5,315 nucleotides of DNA from an uncultured Clostridia bacterium (GTDB lineage Bacteria; Bacillota; Clostridia; Oscillospirales; Ruminococcaceae), in contig CAMWLH010000173.1 in assembly GCA_947175045.1 (NCBI GenBank), forward strand, positions 1-5,315, given 5' to 3'. The position numbers were made by a program, and so were the translations under genes. Each line of letters begins with the position of its first letter. The first letter of the stretch is position 1. The notes under the pieces are model-generated. The model was not told the origin of the DNA, did no database searches, and worked only from the letters and a program-made list of their open reading frames with translations. Below, piece by piece: positions 1-5,315 of this stretch.

Positions 1-417
1 ATGATATCCGGCAAGCGCTGCCTTATCATGAAGCCCACGACCTTTATGAACAACAGCGGCGAGGCGGTCACCGCCGCAATGGAATTTTACAAGATTCCCC
101 CCGAGCGTACGATTATCGTTTACGACGATATCTCGCTGGAGCCAGGACGGCTACGCATACGCCGCAAGGGCAGCGACGGCGGTCACAACGGGATAAAAAG
201 TATTATCTGCCTTTCGGGGAAGGATACCTTCCCGCGCATTAAAATGGGAGTGGGCGCGAAGCCTCACCCCGATTACGAGCTTAAAGACTGGGTGCTCGGG
301 CACTTCAGGAAAGAGGACGGCGAAAAGCTGGAGCAGTGCTTCTCCAACGCTGTGACCTGCCTTGAGCTTATGACGGCGGGCAAGACCGACGAAGCCATGA
401 ATAAGTACAATTCATGA
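1..417 (+). CDS. pth: Peptidyl-tRNA hydrolase, 3' part (5' end cut by window edge)
   Basis: Peptidyl-tRNA hydrolase cleaves the ester bond between peptide and tRNA in prematurely released peptidyl-tRNAs, recycling tRNA in the cytoplasm. The 138 visible residues carry the family signatures: PTTFMNNSG (12-20), YDD followed by a Pro-Gly (41-49) and GGHNG (60-64). Aligned from memory to E. coli Pth, N17, D42 and N63 match N68, D93 and N114, three of the active-site or substrate-binding residues, all with the same offset of 51. Codon 1 is therefore almost certainly an internal Met, and about 51 residues, including the catalytic His and the N-terminal NPG-type motif, lie left of the window. The C-terminus ends where the family usually ends. 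The stop at 415-417 overlaps the ribosome binding site of the next gene, suggesting translational coupling. In B. subtilis the orthologue is spoVC, also upstream of mfd. Family assignment is very secure; the true start is not visible. Confidence 0.96.
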   Translation: MISGKRCLIMKPTTFMNNSGEAVTAAMEFYKIPPERTIIVYDDISLEPGRLRIRRKGSDGGHNGIKSIICLSGKDTFPRIKMGVGAKPHPDYELKDWVLGHFRKEDGEKLEQCFSNAVTCLELMTAGKTDEAMNKYNS

Positions 418-423
418 GGTGAG
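417..423 (+). promoter_or_regulatory. Shine-Dalgarno site for the 65-aa gene
   Basis: AGGTGAG lies 5 nt upstream of the TTG at 429 and overlaps the last base of the pth stop codon. An in-frame TGA at 420-422 excludes any earlier start. The site therefore fixes TTG 429 as the start and is the main evidence that this small frame is translated. Confidence 0.75.
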
Positions 424-428
424 CGGCA

Positions 429-626
429 TTGAAGAAAGAGCGCGGCGCGTTTGCGGAGGTCACATTCAGCGCGAAATTCACGAATGAATACGGCTTCGTA
501 TGCAACGAGGTGATTTTTACCGCGAAAAGCGGGGGCAGGCTGTGCCTGACGCTTTTCGACGTCAAGCCGCTGAATGAGGATAATCTTGACGAAAGCTATT
601 ACAAGGCGGCTGAGAGTCGTTTATAG
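429..626 (+). CDS. Small conserved-position protein of unknown function between pth and mfd
   Basis: This 65-residue protein is one I do not recognise. Support for a real gene: a good Shine-Dalgarno sequence 5 nt before the TTG start, mostly G/C third codon positions like the neighbours, an 11-nt gap to pth and a 10-nt gap to the preferred mfd start. The sequence suggests three beta-strands (about 8-18, 22-33 and 37-46, alternating hydrophobic and polar residues) followed by an acidic linker and a short helix (about 54-63). There is no signal peptide or membrane segment, so it is probably cytoplasmic. In B. subtilis the same slot between spoVC(pth) and mfd holds fin (yabK), a small anti-sigma-F protein with cysteine pairs. 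This protein has only two isolated cysteines (25 and 39) and no visible similarity to Fin, so orthology cannot be claimed. It may be a non-homologous occupant or a very diverged relative. Confidence 0.72.
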   Translation: MKKERGAFAEVTFSAKFTNEYGFVCNEVIFTAKSGGRLCLTLFDVKPLNEDNLDESYYKAAESRL

Positions 627-631
627 GGTGA
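625..631 (+). promoter_or_regulatory. Shine-Dalgarno site deciding the mfd start
   Basis: AGGGTGA overlaps the TAG stop of the small gene (624-626) and ends 5 nt before the ATG at 637. This favours 637 over the in-frame ATG at 574, which would overlap the small gene by 53 nt, and over the in-frame GTG at 628, which lies inside the site itself. Confidence 0.7.
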
Positions 632-636
632 AAAAG

Positions 637-3600
637 ATGGACTTTTTTTATAACGCGGCGGGGCAGATAGATGATTTTGCAAAGCTGCGGAAATACCTTG
701 AAAAGAATAACGCGCAGCCCGAGGGTAAGCGGCTTCCCGCACTTGTGACGGGAGTTTCTCATATCCACAAGGCACATTTTCTGTGCGCTCTTATACGGGA
801 ATATTCCCCTGCGCTGATAATCGCGGAGAGCGAGGGAGAAGCGCAGCGGCTCTGCTCGGATATAAACGCGATGAACGGCGGGGAAACCGCTCTGCTTTAC
901 CCCGCGCGGGAGCTTGTGCTGGGCAATTACGAGGCAGCCTCAAGGGAGTACGAGCACAAGCGCATTTACGCGCTGTCCGCGCTTCTCAATGGGAAGTGCG
1001 GGGCGGTGGTGTGCTCCGCGGAGGCGGCGGCGCAGTTCACTATACCGCCTCGGGAGCTGAAAAAAAGAACTGTCACCTTGGAAGCGGGCGGCGAGTATTC
1101 CCAGGATGAGCTTGTGGCGCGCCTGATATCGGCGGGGTATTCCCGCACTGATATGATAGAGGGAGCGGGGCAGTTCTCAGTGCGCGGCGGCATTGTGGAT
1201 ATATTTCCGCCGAGCAGCCCCGCGCCCTGCCGTGTGGAGTTCTGGGGGGATTCCGTCGACGGGATATCCCGTTTTGACACCGAGACCCAGCGCCGCACCG
1301 AGGTGCTTGACAAAATCGATATCTCTCCCGCTTCGGAAACGCTTTTCGACAGCGTCGACGATCTGTGCTGCAAGATCGAGGAGCTTGTGGGAAAGCTGCG
1401 CGGAAAAAAAGCGGAGGATATCCGCGGCAGCCTTATGTCGGACGTAAGAAAAATGCGCGGCGGGATAACGCTCCGCAGTATTGACAGATATTTCCCGCTG
1501 TGCTACGGCAAGGAAACGACTGTTTTCGACTACATCGATAAGGTTTTCGTCTGCGAGAACTCCACCCTTAAGGAGAGCTTCCGCGCGGTATCGCTGCAGC
1601 ACAGCGAGGACTTGAAGATTCTTGTGGACGAATGCAGGATATGCAAGGGGCTTGACCGCTTCATGCTCTCTAAAGGCGAGCTGTATTCACTTATAGAATC
1701 GCGCGCGATGATATATTTTGACACATTCGTGCGCGGCGGAGGACTGGATCTTGGCACGATAATAAACGTTCGCAGGGCGGTGCAGACCTCCCCCTGGGGC
1801 GGTGAGTACAAGCTGCTCGAGGAGGAGCTGGACAGATATCTCAATGAGGGCTTTGGCTGCCTTGTTTTCGCCGGAACGGAAAAGGGCGCGAGAAATCTCA
1901 CTGCCGATCTGCGGGACGACGGATTTCTCGCGGATTATACGGAAAATCCCGAAAAGCCCGTTGAAAAGCGGGTGCTGGTCACGGCCGGAACTATTTCCGC
2001 GGGCTTTGAGTATTTTGAGGATAAGCTGGCGGTATTTACCCACACGGCAGTCCACGCGGAGCGCCAGAGAGCTGTCAAAAAGAAGAAAAAGGGGGAGGAG
2101 ATACGCTCCCTTACCGATATTTCCGTAGGCGACCTTGTGGTGCACCGGTCCCACGGAATAGGCATTTTCGACGGGGTTCACAAGCTCGAAACGGACGGGG
2201 TCAGCAAGGATTATATCCGCATAAAATACGCGGGCGCGGACGTGCTGCACGTCCCCGTTACCCAGCTTGATCTTGTTTCGCGTTATATCGGCTCGGGTGA
2301 CGTTTCGACCGTGAAGCTCAACAAGCTCAATTCCGAGCAGTGGCAGAAGACAAAATCCCGCGCCAAGGCGGCGGCTAAGGAGATGGCTTCCGAGCTTATC
2401 GAGCTATACTCCAAGAGAATGAAGGCGCAGGGCTATCAGTTCCCCGAGGACGACTCCATGCAGGAGGATTTCGAGCAGCATTTCAGCTATGTTGAGACGG
2501 ATTCGCAGCTGCGCTGCATCGACGAGATAAAAGCGGATATGCAGAGCCCCCACCCGATGGAGCGCCTGCTGTGCGGAGACGTGGGCTTCGGTAAGACGGA
2601 GGTAGCGCTGCGCGCCGCGTTCAAGTGCATAGAGGCGGGAAAGCAGTGCGCGATACTCGTGCCCACCACCGTACTCGCGTGGCAGCATTACCAGACAGCT
2701 TCTGCGAGAATGGAGGGTTTTCCGATAAATATCGCCCTGATGTCCCGCTATAAGAACGCCGCGGAGCAAAAGGAGATAATGCGGCAACTTTCCACGGGCA
2801 GGATAGACCTTGTGATAGGCACTCACCGCATAATCCAGAACGATATCAAATTCAAAGACCTCGGTCTTGTTGTAATCGACGAGGAACAGCGCTTCGGCGT
2901 AGCTCACAAGGATAAATTCAAGGAGTCGTTCAGCGGGGTAGACATTCTGTCGCTGTCGGCAACGCCCATTCCGCGCACGCTGAATATGGCAATGAGCGGC
3001 ATACGCGACATGAGCGTTCTAGACGAACCGCCGCAGGACAGGCAGCCTATCTCTACCTATGTTGCCGAGCATGACTGGGGAATGCTGACGCAGGCTATCC
3101 AAAAGGAACTGCGCCGCAACGGACAGGTGTATTATATACACAATCGGATAGAGTCGATATACGGCTGCGCGGAGCGGCTCGGGCAGCTTTTGCCGGAGGC
3201 CAGGATAGGCGTAGCCCACGGCAGAATGAGTGAGGATCAGCTTCTGGAGGTATGGCGGCAGCTTCTTGACGGCGAGCTGGACGTGCTGGTCTGCACTACC
3301 ATTATTGAAACGGGTATCGACGTTCCCAACGTAAACACGCTTATTATCGAGAACGCTGAGAATATGGGGCTGGCTCAGCTCCATCAGCTCCGCGGGCGCG
3401 TGGGAAGAACTAACAAGCGCGCGTATGCCTATTTTACCTTCCGTCCCGGGAAGATACTTTCGGAGATATCGCAGCGTCGTCTTGACGCGATACGGGAGTT
3501 TACTCAGTTCGGCAGCGGGTTCAGGATAGCGCTGCGCGATCTGGAGATACGCGGCGCGGGAAGCATTCTCGGCGCAAATCAGTCGGGGCATCTGGCGAAC

Positions 3601-4101
3601 GTGGGGTATGATATGTATCTCAAGCTGCTGGACGAGGCAGTCCGCGAGGAGAGGGGAGAGCAGGACGTTCACAAGGAGGAATGCCTTGTGGATATACGGA
3701 TAGACGCGTATATCCCCGAAACATATATCTCAAACCAGGCGCAGCGGGTGGATTGCTACCGCAAGATAGCCCGCGTGGAGTCGGAGGAGGACAGCTTTGA
3801 CGTTATCGACGAGCTTATAGACCGCTACGGCGAGCCGCCCGCTTCGGTAACGGGCTTGGTGACGGTAGCCAAGTTGCGGAATATGGCGAGCCTGTGCGGC
3901 ATTCAGGAGATAACGCAGGCAGGGAACAATATGCTTTTTTATCTGTCAAAGCTCGATATCAATAAGCTCGGAGCGGTCACAAGGGCTATGGGAACGCGTA
4001 TGCGCCTTGAGACAATCGGCAGGGCGCACCTGACTGTCACACTGAAGTCCGACGACAAGCCGCTTGATATTATGGAAACGGTTATAAAGGCGCTTAACTG
4101 A
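637..4101 (+). CDS. mfd: Transcription-repair coupling factor Mfd (TRCF)
   Basis: Mfd is an ATP-driven DNA translocase that pushes or removes RNA polymerase stalled at lesions and recruits UvrA for nucleotide excision repair. From ATG 637 it has 1154 residues, the usual family length. Domains in order: a UvrB-like N-terminal module with a degenerate P-loop (about 36-48, GVSHIHKAH instead of GxGKT) and the QFSVRGGIVDIFP block (179-191); a CarD-like RNA polymerase interaction domain (about 489-560, with VGDLVVHRSHGIG at 497-509) after a lysine run; RecG-like translocase lobes with Walker A GDVGFGKT (647-654), motif Ia PTTVLAWQHY (676-685), DEEQ box (748-751), SATPIPRT (774-781), motif V TTIIETGID (887-895) and motif VI QLRGRVGR (917-924); and the C-terminal TRCF domain that masks UvrA binding (about 1015-1115). 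All expected catalytic residues are present. An in-frame ATG at 574 would add 21 residues but lacks support. Nothing suggests damage or transfer. Confidence 0.98.
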   Translation: MDFFYNAAGQIDDFAKLRKYLEKNNAQPEGKRLPALVTGVSHIHKAHFLCALIREYSPALIIAESEGEAQRLCSDINAMNGGETALLYPARELVLGNYEAASREYEHKRIYALSALLNGKCGAVVCSAEAAAQFTIPPRELKKRTVTLEAGGEYSQDELVARLISAGYSRTDMIEGAGQFSVRGGIVDIFPPSSPAPCRVEFWGDSVDGISRFDTETQRRTEVLDKIDISPASETLFDSVDDLCCKIEELVGKLRGKKAEDIRGSLMSDVRKMRGGITLRSIDRYFPLCYGKETTVFDYIDKVFVCENSTLKESFRAVSLQHSEDLKILVDECRICKGLDRFMLSKGELYSLIESRAMIYFDTFVRGGGLDLGTIINVRRAVQTSPWGGEYKLLEEELDRYLNEGFGCLVFAGTEKGARNLTADLRDDGFLADYTENPEKPVEKRVLVTAGTISAGFEYFEDKLAVFTHTAVHAERQRAVKKKKKGEEIRSLTDISVGDLVVHRSHGIGIFDGVHKLETDGVSKDYIRIKYAGADVLHVPVTQLDLVSRYIGSGDVSTVKLNKLNSEQWQKTKSRAKAAAKEMASELIELYSKRMKAQGYQFPEDDSMQEDFEQHFSYVETDSQLRCIDEIKADMQSPHPMERLLCGDVGFGKTEVALRAAFKCIEAGKQCAILVPTTVLAWQHYQTASARMEGFPINIALMSRYKNAAEQKEIMRQLSTGRIDLVIGTHRIIQNDIKFKDLGLVVIDEEQRFGVAHKDKFKESFSGVDILSLSATPIPRTLNMAMSGIRDMSVLDEPPQDRQPISTYVAEHDWGMLTQAIQKELRRNGQVYYIHNRIESIYGCAERLGQLLPEARIGVAHGRMSEDQLLEVWRQLLDGELDVLVCTTIIETGIDVPNVNTLIIENAENMGLAQLHQLRGRVGRTNKRAYAYFTFRPGKILSEISQRRLDAIREFTQFGSGFRIALRDLEIRGAGSILGANQSGHLANVGYDMYLKLLDEAVREERGEQDVHKEECLVDIRIDAYIPETYISNQAQRVDCYRKIARVESEEDSFDVIDELIDRYGEPPASVTGLVTVAKLRNMASLCGIQEITQAGNNMLFYLSKLDINKLGAVTRAMGTRMRLETIGRAHLTVTLKSDDKPLDIMETVIKALN

Positions 4102-4110
4102 CGCACCCGA

Positions 4111-4117
4111 AAGGAAG
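4111..4117 (+). promoter_or_regulatory. Shine-Dalgarno site for the TPK gene
   Basis: AAGGAAG lies 6 nt before the GTG at 4124, in the 22-nt gap after mfd. No in-frame ATG occurs until codon 75 of the protein, which is beyond essential motifs, so this site fixes the GTG as the start. Confidence 0.7.
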
Positions 4118-4123
4118 TTTATT

Positions 4124-4735
4124 GTGGGCGGAATTTGTTCGATCATATGCGGAGCTCCCTGCGCGGAGTTTGACAAGGAGCTTATCGAAGGGCTTGTGAT
4201 AGCGGCGGACAGGGGACTGGACTACGCTTTGCGGGCGGGAATAACTCCCGATATCGCGGTTGGGGATTTCGACAGCGCCGAAAGCTCCGTGCCGAGCGGC
4301 ATTGAGTGCGTGAAAGTATCTCCGATCAAGGACGACACCGACGCTATGCTGGCGGCGGACACGGCGATAGAGCGCGGCTGCGGCGAGCTGAGGTTCTTCT
4401 GCGCGCTGGGCGGCAGGCTCGATCACAGCTTCGCGAATATACAAATTCTGCATAATTTGTTGGAGCGCGGCATTCGCGGCAAAATCTACGGGGCAGGGGA
4501 GAGCGCGTATCTTCTGCGGGGAGAAACGGCTGAAATAGCGCGTTACGACGGTTATCTATCGGTGTTTTCCTACGGGGAGAGCGCGGTGGTGAGCGAGTCG
4601 GGTGTGAAATATCCGCTTGACCGACATAGGCTGACAAATTCATTCCCGCTTGGCGTGAGCAATGAGATAACCGCGCCCACAGCCCTGATAACGGTTCATG
4701 AGGGCACGGCGCTGATAATGGAGATAAGAAAATAA
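4124..4735 (+). CDS. thiN: Thiamine pyrophosphokinase
   Basis: This enzyme (EC 2.7.6.2) transfers pyrophosphate from ATP to thiamine, giving thiamine diphosphate, the cofactor of transketolase and pyruvate-converting enzymes, in the cytoplasm. The 203 residues match the family length of about 200-215. Visible motifs: AADRGLDYAL (27-36), the metal-binding DIAVGDFDS (43-51), KDDTD (69-73), GGRLDHSFANI (96-106) at the nucleotide/catalytic site, and in the C-terminal beta-sandwich thiamine-binding domain GVKYPLD (160-166) and SNEI (179-182). The acidic residues expected for Mg-ATP binding are all present. The protein starts at GTG with a well-spaced Shine-Dalgarno sequence. It follows mfd by 22 nt and ends 2 nt before a terminator stem, so it is probably the last gene of the pth-mfd unit. 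In B. subtilis thiN instead follows rsgA and rpe, which are not seen here. No TPP riboswitch is visible. Confidence 0.95.
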   Translation: MGGICSIICGAPCAEFDKELIEGLVIAADRGLDYALRAGITPDIAVGDFDSAESSVPSGIECVKVSPIKDDTDAMLAADTAIERGCGELRFFCALGGRLDHSFANIQILHNLLERGIRGKIYGAGESAYLLRGETAEIARYDGYLSVFSYGESAVVSESGVKYPLDRHRLTNSFPLGVSNEITAPTALITVHEGTALIMEIRK

Positions 4736-4737
4736 GA

Positions 4738-4765
4738 GGCGGCTCGAGATCCGAGCCGCCTTTTT
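4738..4765 (+). terminator. Rho-independent terminator, possibly bidirectional
   Basis: A perfect 9-bp GC-rich stem (4738-4746 paired with 4752-4760) closes a 5-nt loop and is followed by five T's (4761-4765). It begins 2 nt after the TPK stop codon and would end the + strand operon. Read on the - strand, the same stem begins 11 nt after the spoIIIAH stop and is followed by a T-rich tract (complement of 4726-4737, ten T's in twelve bases), so it could also terminate the converging gene. Confidence 0.93.
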
Positions 4766-4771
4766 ACATTT

Positions 4772-5308
4772 TCAGTTCACCTCAACGATGGTGATGTTGT
4801 TGCTGCTGACCTCGTATTCCGAGAGCAGAGTGCTTTTGATCTTTGCCGCGCCCGCATCGTCAAGACCGTCGGTCTTGACGATAATGTTCGCGGTATTTTC
4901 GCTGAGGTAGCACAGCGCGTCCTCGAAGCCCTGCGCGCGCAGGAGCGATTCGATACGGTTTTCGCTGTCTATAAGCGAGCCGAGGGACACTGCGTCATCC
5001 ATTACCATTGTAAGCTCGTCGGCGGTCAGATCGCCTCCTTGATACATACTCGCGAGAACCTCCGCAGCTTCATCGCGGCTGGTCTGCTTTTCAAGCCGCG
5101 CCTGAGCGAAGTAGGCGTCGCTGTCTGCCGAGCCGGAAACGTATACGGTATCTCCGTAGGCTGCCCCGACCCGGGTGGACGGTTCGGTGATCTCCTTTTT
5201 CTTAGTGCCCGAGTAGATGAAGTTCACCGCTACCGCCGCTCCCAGCAGAACCGTAAGCGACGCGATAATAAGCTGCTTTTTGCCCAGAATGACATTCAGT
5301 CTTTTCAT
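4772..5308 (-). CDS. spoIIIAH: Stage III sporulation protein AH (SpoIIIAH-like)
   Basis: SpoIIIAH is a mother-cell membrane protein that meets forespore SpoIIQ across the intermembrane space, forming the channel that sustains the engulfed forespore. This 178-aa protein has the family layout: a short basic N-terminus with NVILGKKQL (5-13), one membrane segment (about 13-32), a low-complexity linker (33-62), the conserved AYFAQARLEK block (65-74), a helical part (about 78-104) and a C-terminal ring-building motif domain (about 105-175) with IESLLRAQGFEDAL (119-132) and IIVK (142-145). It is shorter than B. subtilis SpoIIIAH (about 218 aa), mainly in the linker and helical region. The ATG at 5308 puts the basic residues and membrane segment correctly; only 7 nt upstream are visible, so its ribosome binding site, promoter and any upstream spoIIIA genes are outside the window. 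It converges on the TPK gene. Confidence 0.94.
   Translation of the reverse strand: MKRLNVILGKKQLIIASLTVLLGAAVAVNFIYSGTKKKEITEPSTRVGAAYGDTVYVSGSADSDAYFAQARLEKQTSRDEAAEVLASMYQGGDLTADELTMVMDDAVSLGSLIDSENRIESLLRAQGFEDALCYLSENTANIIVKTDGLDDAGAAKIKSTLLSEYEVSSNNITIVEVN
4856..4882. repeat. Perfect 12-bp inverted repeat inside spoIIIAH
   Basis: Bases 4856-4867 are the exact reverse complement of 4871-4882, with a 3-nt spacer (4868-4870). The repeat spans exactly nine codons, I143 to D151, of the ring-building domain. No T-run follows on either strand, so it is not a terminator of the usual type. Whether it has a role as an mRNA hairpin or protein site, or is a coincidence of coding, cannot be told from this sequence. 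Confidence 0.6.
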
Positions 5309-5315
5309 AATACAC

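Noticed and set aside
398..403. TGAATA, a possible sigma-G/sigma-F type -35 element before the small gene
   Set aside because: No matching -10 element (CATACTA-like or sigma-F-like) occurs at the right distance, and the bases are the last codons of pth.
1687..2250. 187-codon open frame on the - strand inside mfd
   Set aside because: It lies wholly antisense to a clearly conserved Mfd segment, has no recognisable motif, and is explained by GC-biased third positions.
2238..2254. 7-bp perfect inverted repeat with 3-nt loop in the RNA polymerase interaction domain of mfd
   Set aside because: It is short, encodes conserved residues, and repeats of this size are expected by chance in a GC-rich 5-kb window.
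3019..3672. 217-codon open frame on the - strand inside mfd
   Set aside because: It is antisense to the translocase motifs V and VI of Mfd; the protein resembles no family I know and has no ribosome binding site context suggesting expression.
4099..4123. Possible riboswitch or promoter before the TPK gene
   Set aside because: Only 22 nt separate it from mfd, which is too short for a TPP riboswitch, and only a Shine-Dalgarno sequence is visible.
4094..4453. 119-codon open frame on the - strand over the TPK gene
   Set aside because: It is a shadow of the TPK coding sequence, spanning its conserved metal-binding motifs on the opposite strand.
5074..5100. 7-bp inverted repeat with 13-nt spacer in spoIIIAH
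   Set aside because: The arms are short and GC-rich, the spacer is long and no T-tract follows, so chance is the simpler explanation.

Overview
This is an ordinary housekeeping and sporulation region from an endospore-forming member of the Clostridia. The best guess is a moderately GC-rich Ruminococcus/Oscillospiraceae-type bacterium. That placement rests on four things: the SpoIIIAH-type protein at the right end, a Firmicutes-type Mfd and Pth, strong purine-rich ribosome binding sites before nearly every start, and GC-rich third codon positions combined with frequent ATA isoleucine codons. The genus is inferred, not shown.

Layout. Positions 1-4735 hold four tightly packed genes on the + strand. 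(1) The 3' part of pth, peptidyl-tRNA hydrolase, is cut by the left edge; its first 50 or so codons are missing. (2) A 65-residue protein of unknown function follows, with a TTG start. (3) mfd, the transcription-repair coupling factor, is complete, about 1154 aa from the preferred ATG at 637. (4) A 203-aa thiamine pyrophosphokinase has a GTG start. The gaps are 11, 10 and 22 nt, each start has its own Shine-Dalgarno sequence, and no terminator lies between the genes, so they probably form one transcription unit. A strong hairpin followed by five T's ends it at 4738-4765. On the - strand, converging on this terminator, is an intact spoIIIAH-type gene (4772-5308) whose start lies 7 nt inside the right edge. 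No stretch over 300 bases lacks a gene, and I see no RNA gene, mobile element, CRISPR array or origin.

How the genes relate. Pth recycles peptidyl-tRNA, Mfd rescues stalled RNA polymerase and recruits excision repair, and TPK makes the cofactor thiamine diphosphate. They share no pathway; the cluster looks like an operon of convenience. The pth - small gene - mfd order matches Bacillus subtilis spoVC(pth) - fin - mfd, where the middle gene encodes a small anti-sigma-F protein. The small protein here sits in the same slot but lacks the paired CxxC cysteines of Fin. This is the most interesting point in the window. Other observations are a perfect 12-bp inverted repeat inside spoIIIAH and a terminator that could serve both converging units. 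I found no evidence of a wholly new multi-gene system.
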